DNA from: Streptomyces graminofaciens
GTDB taxonomy: Bacteria; Actinomycetota; Actinomycetes; Streptomycetales; Streptomycetaceae
Assembly (NCBI RefSeq): GCF_030294945.1
Contig: NZ_AP018448.1
Span: forward strand, 9,210,501 to 9,274,500
DNA length: 64,000 nucleotides
Reading direction: 5' to 3'
Shown piece after piece: positions 44,570 to 51,465 of the stretch (the first letter of the stretch is position 1; each line of letters starts with the position of its first letter). The position numbers and the translations under genes were made by a program. Under the pieces are notes generated by a model. The model had not been told where the DNA came from, ran no database searches, and worked only from the letters and a program-made list of their open reading frames with translations.

Positions 44570-45931
44570 ATGGACAAGCAGCAGGAGTTCGTGCTCCGTA
44601 CGTTGGAGGAGCGCGACATCCGTTTCGTACGCCTGTGGTTCACGGACGTGCTGGGCTTCCTGAAGTCCGTCGCCGTGGCCCCCGCCGAGCTGGAGCAGGC
44701 CTTCGACGAGGGCATCGGCTTCGACGGCTCGGCGATCGAGGGCTTCGCCCGGGTCTACGAGTCCGACATGATCGCCAAGCCGGACCCCTCGACCTTCCAG
44801 GTCCTGCCGTGGCGCGCCGAGGCCCCCGGCACGGCCCGGATGTTCTGCGACATCCTCATGCCGGACGGCTCCCCGTCCTTCGCCGACCCGCGCTACGTCC
44901 TCAAGCGCGCCCTGGCCAAGGCCTCCGACCTGGGCTTCACCTTCTACACCCACCCCGAGATCGAGTTCTTCCTGCTGAAGGACAAGCCGACGGACGGCTC
45001 CCGCCCGACCCCGGCCGACAACTCGGGTTACTTCGACCACACCCCGCAGAACGTCGGCATGGACTTCCGCCGCCAGGCGATCACCATGCTGGAGTCGATG
45101 GGCATCTCGGTCGAGTTCTCCCACCACGAGGGCGCCCCGGGCCAGCAGGAAATCGACCTGCGGTACGCCGACGCGCTCTCCACGGCGGACAACATCATGA
45201 CGTTCCGCCTGGTCATGAAGCAGGTGGCGCTGGAGCAGGGCGTCCAGGCGACGTTCATGCCGAAGCCGTTCTCGGAGCACCCGGGCTCGGGCATGCACAC
45301 GCACCTCTCCCTCTTCGAGGGCGACCGGAACGCGTTCTACGAGTCCGGCGCCGAGTACCAGCTCTCCAAGGTCGGCCGCTCCTTCATCGCGGGCCTGCTG
45401 AAGCACGCGGCCGAGATCGCCGCCGTGACGAACCAGTGGGTGAACTCCTACAAGCGCATCTGGGGCGGCTCCGAGCGCACGGCCGGCGCCGGCGGCGAGG
45501 CCCCCTCGTACATCTGCTGGGGCCACAACAACCGCTCGGCCCTGGTCCGCGTCCCGATGTACAAGCCCGGCAAGACGGGCTCGGCACGGGTGGAGGTCCG
45601 CTCCCTGGACTCCGGCGCCAACCCGTACCTCGCCTACGCCATGCTCCTCGCCGCCGGCCTCAAGGGCATCGAGGAGGGCTACGAACTGCCCCCCGGCGCC
45701 GAGGACGACGTCTGGGCCCTCTCCGACGCCGAGCGCCGCGCGATGGGCATCGAGCCCCTGCCCCAGAACCTGGGCGAGGCCCTCACCCTGATGGAACGCA
45801 GCGACCTGGTCGCCGAGACCCTCGGCGAGCATGTCTTCGACTTCTTCCTGCGCAACAAGAAGCAGGAGTGGGAGGAGTACCGCTCGGAGGTCACGGCGTT
45901 CGAGCTGCGGAAGAACCTGCCGGTGCTGTAG
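44570..45931 (+). CDS. glnA2: Glutamine synthetase family protein, GlnA2 type; last 29 codons lie in attL
   Basis: A 453-residue type I glutamine synthetase-like ligase, very similar to what I recall of S. coelicolor GlnA2 (SCO2241), which glutamylates polyamines rather than ammonia. Seen: FDGSAIEGFARVYESDM, PEIEFFLL (metal Glu), NVGMDFRRQ, HHEGAPGQQEIDLRYADAL, GSGMHTHLSL and the Arg of NNRSALVRVP. The NLYxLP adenylylation motif of classical GlnA is not visible, so GlnE control is unlikely. The 3' end from 45844 is duplicated at 61171 and marks the insertion site of a 15-kb element that leaves the protein intact. Confidence 0.92.
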   Translation: MDKQQEFVLRTLEERDIRFVRLWFTDVLGFLKSVAVAPAELEQAFDEGIGFDGSAIEGFARVYESDMIAKPDPSTFQVLPWRAEAPGTARMFCDILMPDGSPSFADPRYVLKRALAKASDLGFTFYTHPEIEFFLLKDKPTDGSRPTPADNSGYFDHTPQNVGMDFRRQAITMLESMGISVEFSHHEGAPGQQEIDLRYADALSTADNIMTFRLVMKQVALEQGVQATFMPKPFSEHPGSGMHTHLSLFEGDRNAFYESGAEYQLSKVGRSFIAGLLKHAAEIAAVTNQWVNSYKRIWGGSERTAGAGGEAPSYICWGHNNRSALVRVPMYKPGKTGSARVEVRSLDSGANPYLAYAMLLAAGLKGIEEGYELPPGAEDDVWALSDAERRAMGIEPLPQNLGEALTLMERSDLVAETLGEHVFDFFLRNKKQEWEEYRSEVTAFELRKNLPVL

Positions 45932-45932
45932 G
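45844..45932 (+). repeat. attL: 89-base direct repeat, 3' end of glnA2
   Basis: Identical over 89 bases to 61171-61259. It starts at CTTCCTGCGCAACAAG and ends one base after the TAG stop. The recombination core lies somewhere within it. Confidence 0.92.
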
Positions 45933-45965
45933 CGCAGGTCAGAGGGTTTTCCACTGGAACCGGCA

Positions 45966-46000
45966 CGTAGGGCCGACGGTCGTGAACCGTCGGCCCTACG
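45966..46000. terminator. Bidirectional hairpin between glnA2 and int
   Basis: CGTAGGGCCGACGG (45966-45979) and its exact complement (45987-46000) form a 14-base stem with a seven-base loop between convergent genes. It belongs to the element and would now serve as the glnA2 terminator. Confidence 0.75.
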
Positions 46001-46005
46001 GCGTG

Positions 46006-47274
46006 TCACGGCCTCTGGGCCGTCTGTGGGCCGTCTGGCTTCGCATCCATGCTGGCGTACATGCTGTCGACGGCCCTGCGGGTCCGTCCGTCGCTGCTCG
46101 GCATGAGGTGCGTGTAGACCCTCAGCGTGAACCCTGGGTCTGTGTGACCGAGGTACGTGCTCAACGCCTTGATGTTCTCGCCGGCGTCGAGCAGCAGCGA
46201 CGCGTAGAAGTGCCGGAGCGCGTGCATGCCGTGTTCGCGGGCGGCCTGGTGGCGCTCGCCCGGCTTGGGCTCGGGGATGACACCGGCCGATACGAGCGCG
46301 GGCTTCCACACGCGAGTGTTGAAGTCGGTCCGGCGAATGGCGCCGTCTCCGTCGGCGCGAGTCAGCAGAAGTCGCTTCGTGACCAGTGGGCCGTCCGGCC
46401 GTAGCCAGGGCAGGGTGACTTCCACGGGTGGGTACTGCTCACGGTGCTGCTTCAGGACGTGCGCGATCTGGTCGGGCAGGGGCACGTCACGCACCTTGTT
46501 GCGCTTGGGCGGTCCGAAGACGAGATGTCCGCCTGTGACCTTCACCTGATAGGCGATGTGCAGCCATCCGGTATCGAACCTGATCTCGTCCTCGGGGAGA
46601 CCGAAGATTTCCCCCTGTCGGAGCCCGCAACCGCCCCCGAGGTCGACCACGGGGCGAAAGCGGTCGGGCAGGGCGGCGCGTACCGCAAAGGTGCGCTCGG
46701 CGGTCCACGGCACCACGCGGCCACGTCCAGCGTCGGGCGGACGCACGGAACGGGCGTGGCATGGGTTCTTCGGCAGGTGGGTGTCGTCGACGGCCGCGTT
46801 GAAGACCGTCGAAACGCTGTTGTAGATCACGCGCCGATAGGACGAAGCGGTGACTGCCCGCTCCAGCTCACTCAGCCAGTCCCGGATGTGCTCCGGCTTG
46901 AATGATCCGAGGGGGCGTGATCCGAGATAGGGAATCGCGTGCCCGCGGAGCTGCGACACGACGGATTCACGCGTGGTCATGTCGGTCGTCTGGGTGCTGA
47001 GCCACTTCTCGGCGTACTGCCCGAACGTCACGCGCCCGGCGGTCGGGTCGATGTACTGGCCCCGAGACATGTCTGCCTCTATGTGGGCGAGCCACTGTTC
47101 AGCGAGGCGCTTCTGCCGGTCGGGGAAGCTCTTGGACTTCTCGGTGCCGTCGGGGCCGATGTACCGGGCCCGGTAGCGCATGCCGGTTCCGTGGCGGTCG
47201 GTCTTGACGCGGACGGTCTTGCCGTCGGCGGTCGTCTCAGTCTTGAACCAGCGGTCTTGGATGTGGCCGGCCAT
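46006..47274 (-). CDS. int: Tyrosine-type site-specific integrase
   Basis: A 422-residue recombinase. N-terminal arm/core-binding part (about 60-180, with FGQYAEKWLSTQ) precedes the catalytic domain: CGLRQGEIFGL (first Arg), HALRHFYASLLL (His-x-x-Arg), LGHTDPGFTLRVYTHL (His and nucleophile Tyr). It should integrate the element at the glnA2 3' end. ATG 47274 gives MAGHIQDRWFKTE; GTG 47316 with GGGAGGG upstream would add 14 residues. The gene ends 74 bases from attL, as is normal for attP-int pairs. Confidence 0.93.
   Translation of the reverse strand: MAGHIQDRWFKTETTADGKTVRVKTDRHGTGMRYRARYIGPDGTEKSKSFPDRQKRLAEQWLAHIEADMSRGQYIDPTAGRVTFGQYAEKWLSTQTTDMTTRESVVSQLRGHAIPYLGSRPLGSFKPEHIRDWLSELERAVTASSYRRVIYNSVSTVFNAAVDDTHLPKNPCHARSVRPPDAGRGRVVPWTAERTFAVRAALPDRFRPVVDLGGGCGLRQGEIFGLPEDEIRFDTGWLHIAYQVKVTGGHLVFGPPKRNKVRDVPLPDQIAHVLKQHREQYPPVEVTLPWLRPDGPLVTKRLLLTRADGDGAIRRTDFNTRVWKPALVSAGVIPEPKPGERHQAAREHGMHALRHFYASLLLDAGENIKALSTYLGHTDPGFTLRVYTHLMPSSDGRTRRAVDSMYASMDAKPDGPQTAQRP
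46017..46034 (+). repeat. Integrase arm-site candidate, left copy
   Basis: GGGCCGTCTGTGGGCCGT occurs here and, in the same orientation, at 61048-61065, near opposite ends of the element. This fits arm-type integrase sites on both sides of attP. Confidence 0.5.
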
Positions 47275-47363
47275 CTGGGGCGTGGTCCCTTCTGGGCATG
47301 AGGAAGGGAGGGCCACGGTGTGGCCCTCCCCGGTGGTGTCATGCGGTGTGCTGTGTGGCTGTG

Positions 47364-47615
47364 TCAGGCGGCGGCCTGGTCGGCGTTCTTGCGGGCGGTG
47401 ACGTAGGCGTGCACGTCGGCGGGGTCGTAGCGGATGTACTTGCCGATGCGGAAGCCGGGCGGGCCGGTGCGCTTCTTGCGCCACTGGTAGACGGTCTGGA
47501 CGGGTACCTCGAAGATCTCGGCGATGTCGTCGGCGGTGAGGTACCGGTCGGGGAGGCCGCTCCGGAGGGTGGCGCGGGGGTCGGTCTGGACGGGGGCGGG
47601 TGCGCTCAATGAGTC
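47364..47615 (-). CDS. xis: Helix-turn-helix (excisionase/AlpA-like) protein
   Basis: About 83 residues. LTADDIAEIFEVPVQTVYQWRKKRTGPPGFRIGKYIRY is the MerR-like winged helix of the HTH_17/excisionase group, which bends att DNA for excision. TTG 47615 is chosen because GGAGG lies five bases upstream; ATG 47636 and GTG 47672 (overlapping the primase stop) are alternatives. It sits between the primase and int genes, the usual xis place. Confidence 0.82.
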   Translation of the reverse strand, partial: DSLSAPAPVQTDPRATLRSGLPDRYLTADDIAEIFEVPVQTVYQWRKKRTGPPGFRIGKYIRYDPADVHAYVTARKNADQAAA

Positions 47616-47641
47616 CTCCGCGAGTTGGAAATACATTCCTC

Positions 47642-47655
47642 TGAGTCGCGACTCA
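47642..47655. promoter_or_regulatory. Palindrome upstream of xis, copy 1
   Basis: TGAGTCGCGACTCA is a perfect 14-base palindrome directly upstream of the xis start region. Confidence 0.6.
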
Positions 47656-47662
47656 TCGGCAC

Positions 47663-49120
47663 TCAGCGGCACTCAGAGGGGTCTTGAGACGCGATGAGTC
47701 GCGACTCAGGCAAATGTGTTTCGCACTGGGTGAGGGTGATCCCGTTGTAGGTGACCACCTGGCGGCCGTACTCGTCGCGGGGACGGGTGCGGTTGAGCTG
47801 GGGCACGACGGACAGCAGGTTGCGGCCGAACACCTGCTTCGTGCCAGGGCGGACGCCGTTGTCCTCGGCCCACTCGCGCCAGACGGTCCACAGGGCGTCG
47901 ACGGGCACGCTGCACGCGGGTCCGGTGGTGCAGCGCTCGCGGACGAACGCACTGGTGGGGGAGGCGGTGTCCTGCATGGTGGTGACCGCTTCACGGCTGG
48001 ACTTCGGTTCGGTGATCCGGCCGGTGCGCTGGAGGCGGGCGAGGCCGTCGAGGGCCCAGTTGAGGATGCCGGGCATCTCTGCGGCGAGGCGGTCGGTGAG
48101 GGTGGTGTCTTCCTTGCCCAGCCACGAGACGCGCATGTTGAGCAGGACGAACCGTTTGGCGATGACGCCGGAGGAGTCGCCGAAGTGCGGCAGTTCGTTG
48201 GACAGCAGCATCAGCCGGGTGGGCAGCTTGCCGGTCCACTGCTCGCGGTACTTGCGGTCGACGTCGATGGTGTCCTCACCGGAAATGGTCAGCAGCCGTT
48301 CGACGACTTGGCTGTTGTCGCTTCCGGAGAGCCGGGCATCCGAGATGACCGCCAGGGGCTTGCCGATCAGGGTGGACAGTCCGAAGTTCGTGCCGAGTCC
48401 GGCGAGGGTGGGCCCGGCAAGGTTCTCCTTGCCGACCAGCTCTTTCAGCACGCGGGCGATGGTGCCCTTGCCGGAGCGGGACGGGCCGACGATCAGCATG
48501 ACCTTCTGCTGGTCGGTGCGGCCGGACAGCACGTAGCCGAACCACTCCTGAAGAGCGTGGATCGCGTCCGGGTCGTCGGGCCAGATCTGCGCGAGGAAGC
48601 GTTCCCACGTCGGCGCGGTCGCGGTGGGGTCGTAGGTGAAGGGGACGGAGACGAGGTTGAAGAAGTGGGGGCCGTGCGGGAGCAGTGCGCGGTCCCGGAT
48701 GCGCAGCAGTCCGTTTTCGCACGCCACGATCGGACCGCCGTCCTGCTCGCTCGCGTCACCGTTGACGTCGAGCCAGACAGGGGCGTCGGTGCCGGTGGGC
48801 AGCAGGGTGATGGCCCCGAGCGCGTCGAGCAGGTTGCTGATCTTCTGCTTTGTGGGCGCCCAGTCCCGAGCTTCGGGCTGTCCGTCCTTGCCGGGGGCGT
48901 AGAACACGGCGTGCTCCAGGCGCCGGTACATGGCGGCACGCATCTGCGCGTCGTCCGTCTCGCGCCAGCTGGTGCCGTTCCAGCTCATCCATGATGCGCG
49001 CCAGCGGCGGCATACGAGTCGTCCGTCCTCGGTCTGCCAGTCGGGCAGCAGGCGGCGGGCGACGGCCAGCGGGTTGGACGGGGCGGGCAGTTGCTCGCGT
49101 TCGGGGCTCTGGTCGCTCAT
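47663..49120 (-). CDS. P4-family phage/plasmid primase-helicase
   Basis: A 485-residue D5/P4-type protein: N-terminal D5_N-like region (about 40-190), then an SF3 helicase with Walker A IVGPSRSGKGTIARVL near 230, Walker B-like PLAVISDARL near 275 and LMLLSNELPHF near 318 (motif C Asn). It should unwind element DNA during replication, with the prim-pol protein upstream priming. The start overlaps the preceding stop as ATGA. The last codons contain the second xis-region palindrome. Confidence 0.88.
   Translation of the reverse strand: MSDQSPEREQLPAPSNPLAVARRLLPDWQTEDGRLVCRRWRASWMSWNGTSWRETDDAQMRAAMYRRLEHAVFYAPGKDGQPEARDWAPTKQKISNLLDALGAITLLPTGTDAPVWLDVNGDASEQDGGPIVACENGLLRIRDRALLPHGPHFFNLVSVPFTYDPTATAPTWERFLAQIWPDDPDAIHALQEWFGYVLSGRTDQQKVMLIVGPSRSGKGTIARVLKELVGKENLAGPTLAGLGTNFGLSTLIGKPLAVISDARLSGSDNSQVVERLLTISGEDTIDVDRKYREQWTGKLPTRLMLLSNELPHFGDSSGVIAKRFVLLNMRVSWLGKEDTTLTDRLAAEMPGILNWALDGLARLQRTGRITEPKSSREAVTTMQDTASPTSAFVRERCTTGPACSVPVDALWTVWREWAEDNGVRPGTKQVFGRNLLSVVPQLNRTRPRDEYGRQVVTYNGITLTQCETHLPESRLIASQDPSECR
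47695..47708. promoter_or_regulatory. Palindrome upstream of xis, copy 2
   Basis: An exact copy of TGAGTCGCGACTCA 53 bases from copy 1, inside the end of the primase gene. Between them ACTCAG half-sites recur. Confidence 0.6.
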
Positions 49121-49482
49121 GCTGCCGTCCTCCCTTCCTGGATGGTGCGGAGCGGGCAGGTGTCGCGGTGGGCTTCGTGTGCCTCGATCAGGGCGAGCAC
49201 CTTGGCGTGGCCAACGGCGCTGCGCTCCCACCCGCACAGGCACTTTGAGGTGGCGGTGGGTTCGGCTGCACGTCGGCGTGCGGCCCGGATGTGAAGCCAC
49301 GCGACGGGGTATCGGCCGTCGCCCTGCTGTGGGTCAGGACCACAAGCAGTTCGGGCGCCCTTGCGGGCGGCGCCTTTCGGCTCGCCCACGACCGTCCGGA
49401 GTGCGGTCGGTTCGGCGGTGCGCGGCCGGTCGGGGGTGGGTGTGATGCTTTTACCTGCGGGGCGGGGGCGGGGGGCGGTCAT
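49117..49482 (-). CDS. AICE hypothetical protein with Cys cluster (121 aa)
   Basis: A basic, Pro-rich N-terminal half and a C-terminal part with KCLCGWERSAVGHAKVLALIEAHEAH and a later Cys, giving a possible C-x-C...H...H-x4-C zinc site. Start and stop both overlap neighbours as ATGA (49479-49482 and 49117-49120), placing it firmly in the replication operon between prim-pol and primase. Function unknown; a role in replication initiation is only suggested by position. Confidence 0.75.
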   Translation of the reverse strand: MTAPRPRPAGKSITPTPDRPRTAEPTALRTVVGEPKGAARKGARTACGPDPQQGDGRYPVAWLHIRAARRRAAEPTATSKCLCGWERSAVGHAKVLALIEAHEAHRDTCPLRTIQEGRTAA

Positions 49483-50372
49483 GCCGTCCTCCGGGGCCAG
49501 GCGGTGCGGATGGAGTAGTCCAGGGCCTTGCGGATGGTGTTGCGGCACTCGGCCGGCGACAGTCCCGCCGACTCGCCCCCGCAGGTAAAAGCCGCTTCCA
49601 CGGTGGCGCGGTCGAGGTCGCCCCAGGCCACGAACCGGCCCACGGCCCGTACGGCGCGCAGAAGTTCGGCCTGTCGTCCGCCCTCGCCGGTGGTGGCCAC
49701 GGCCGCGACCTCGCGTCGCAGGACCGCGGCGGCGTACCGGTCGGTGTCGCGGGTGGGCATGGGCAGGATCGGGGCCGCGGCTCGCCCCTGAGGGGCCGTC
49801 AGAGCCTTTTGGAGCCATCCGGGCAGGTTTGCGAGGGGTTCGTCGTCCAGGACCGTATACGGGCCCTGTGGGGTCATGCTGCCGGGGGCGACGACCTGTC
49901 CGCCCCACGCGCGGGTGTCGACCTTGGGCGTGAGTGTGCCGGTGGTGTTCGTGAACCGGGCGCCGAACGGGGCGGTGAAGTACAGGTGCTCTCCGCCGCT
50001 GGGGGTCCGGATGCGGCGGGTGGCGGGGACGGCCTGTCCGGCACGCTCGCAGAGCGCTTGGAAGTTGACCGCGCCGTCAGGCGTGCCCTCTTCGTCTTTG
50101 GGCTTGAGCGTGTCCAGGTCGACGACCAGCAGACCGGCGGGGCCGGTGGCGATACCGACGTTGAACGGGCCAGCAGCCCAGCACCGTTCGATACGTGCGG
50201 GATCGATGGTGGCGCGCTGCTCGAACGTACGGTGCCCGTCCGCGCAATCGCCGGTGCCAGGGCAACGGCGCTCGCCGTGCAGAGCGGGGACCTTGCTGCG
50301 CGGGCGCAGCGGAATGACGGGCCAGCCACGCGCGGCGGCGTCCAGTGCGGCGTGCAGCAGGGCGGCGGTCAT
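49479..50372 (-). CDS. Bifunctional DNA primase/polymerase (RepPP type)
   Basis: A 297-residue prim-pol. AARGWPVIPLRPRSKVPAL opens the domain; FNVGIATGPAGLLVVDLDTL near 85-105 carries the catalytic Asp-x-Asp; RRIRTPSGGEHLYF near 145 has the third motif's His. The C-terminal helical segment (YAAAVLRREVAAVA, then FTCGGESAGLSPAEC) is the usual accessory part. This class replaces RepSA/RepAM in some AICEs. ATGA overlaps link it to both neighbours. Confidence 0.9.
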   Translation of the reverse strand: MTAALLHAALDAAARGWPVIPLRPRSKVPALHGERRCPGTGDCADGHRTFEQRATIDPARIERCWAAGPFNVGIATGPAGLLVVDLDTLKPKDEEGTPDGAVNFQALCERAGQAVPATRRIRTPSGGEHLYFTAPFGARFTNTTGTLTPKVDTRAWGGQVVAPGSMTPQGPYTVLDDEPLANLPGWLQKALTAPQGRAAAPILPMPTRDTDRYAAAVLRREVAAVATTGEGGRQAELLRAVRAVGRFVAWGDLDRATVEAAFTCGGESAGLSPAECRNTIRKALDYSIRTAWPRRTA

Positions 50373-50716
50373 ACGGCGGTGCCCCCGTCCGTCCACAGGC
50401 TGAGGATGCGGTCGTTGAGGGCGTCTCCGGCGGCGGTGATGGCGGTCTGGTCGCCGGTGCGGACAGCGTCGAGCAGGGCGGCGAACTCCGGGGTGGGGCC
50501 GGGGTCCTGGAGGTCGTGCAACTGGCGAGTCATGGCGCGCAGCAGGGACCAGGTGGCGTACGGGTCGAGGAACAGGAACTGCTCGGTCAGTTCGAGCGGC
50601 TCGCCCACGGTGACCACGGCGAGGATCATGCTCCCGCCGGAGCGCGGCTCGATGCCGGTACTGACGACCCGTTCGGTTCCTTCGGGCAGTCGCGGGTGGA
50701 TGCGGCGATCGGTCAT
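50369..50716 (-). CDS. AICE hypothetical protein (115 aa)
   Basis: An alpha/beta-looking small protein: MILAVVTVGEPLELTEQFLF strand region, then a helical half (ATWSLLRAMTRQLHDL, GDALNDRILSLW). No motif recognised. It begins the replication operon, its stop overlapping the prim-pol start as ATGA. Confidence 0.72.
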   Translation of the reverse strand: MTDRRIHPRLPEGTERVVSTGIEPRSGGSMILAVVTVGEPLELTEQFLFLDPYATWSLLRAMTRQLHDLQDPGPTPEFAALLDAVRTGDQTAITAAGDALNDRILSLWTDGGTAV

Positions 50717-50802
50717 GCTGGAGGTCTCCAGTTCCTTGATGGGTGCTGGCTGACAAGGGCGGCCCCGGTTCTTTGGCGAGACGGGGGCCGCCCTTGGCGT
50801 AG

Positions 50803-51261
50803 TTACTGGTAGAAGCGGTTGCGCTTGATCACGGCCTTGCGGATGTTGACCGTGGTCCCGCCTTTGTCGCCGCCCGCGCTGAACACCTGCACGGCGATCC
50901 AGCCGCCGAAGATGACGGCGGCGAGGGTGATGAGCTGGGTGACCAGGGCGGTCAGGGCGGTGATGAACGTGGTGAGGATCAGCAGTCCGCCGCACACGGC
51001 GAGGAACCCGACGCCCCCGAGCGCGACGTTCACCGCAGCGCGGGAGACTGCCGGTTTGGGCGTGCTCGGTTCGTGCTTGGCGGGTTCGATGGCGTAGCCG
51101 GTGATGATCCGGCCGTCGGGGAGGACGATGCTCGTCACGGTCGGGATGTGGCCCGGCTGTATGGGTACGGGCGGCGCCGGGGCGGCGGGGGTGATGGGGG
51201 TGGGGTGGTGGACTTCCACGGCCCGTTCCGGGGGTGCGTGGTGGCCGTTCTCGGGGTACAT
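50803..51261 (-). CDS. AICE membrane protein, Spd-like (152 aa)
   Basis: A Pro/His-rich N-terminal half, then two membrane segments (NVALGGVGFLAVCGGLLIL and ITLAAVIFGGWIAVQVFSA) and a short basic C-terminus. Small membrane proteins next to traB in such elements (Spd proteins) help plasmid spread between mycelial compartments; the assignment rests on topology and position. GGAAGGGA precedes the ATG. Confidence 0.72.
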   Translation of the reverse strand: MYPENGHHAPPERAVEVHHPTPITPAAPAPPVPIQPGHIPTVTSIVLPDGRIITGYAIEPAKHEPSTPKPAVSRAAVNVALGGVGFLAVCGGLLILTTFITALTALVTQLITLAAVIFGGWIAVQVFSAGGDKGGTTVNIRKAVIKRNRFYQ

Positions 51262-51284
51262 GCGGAATCCCTTCCGGCAGTAGG

Positions 51285-51447
51285 TCAGGGAGGCGGAGGC
51301 ACACTCTGCGGGGTGGCGTGTGGAGGGGGTTTTCGGGGGTCTGACCTGCGGGCCTCCCTGCCTCCCTAGCTGATCATTCGTGCAGGTCAGGGGCAGGGAG
51401 GCGGGTCAGGGAGGGGGTTAGGGAGTTCTCCCTGCCTCCCTGACCCG
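51285..51447. promoter_or_regulatory. CAGGGAGGC repeat cluster with 46-base hairpin (candidate clt/oriT)
   Basis: The 204-base gap between traB and the Spd-like gene repeats CAGGGAGGC or its complement at least six times in both orientations (about 51287, 51355, 51362, 51392, 51407, 51430). Two copies form a hairpin with CGGGTCAGGGAGG (51402-51414) and its exact complement (51435-51447). TraB proteins bind short repeats near traB at clt; this is the best candidate here. A terminator role is also possible. Confidence 0.5.
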
Positions 51448-51465
51448 GCGGGCGTCGACTCCCTG

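Noticed and set aside
44298..44663. 121-codon frame overlapping the glnA2 start
   Set aside because: It runs out of frame into glnA2, which has far stronger coding evidence.
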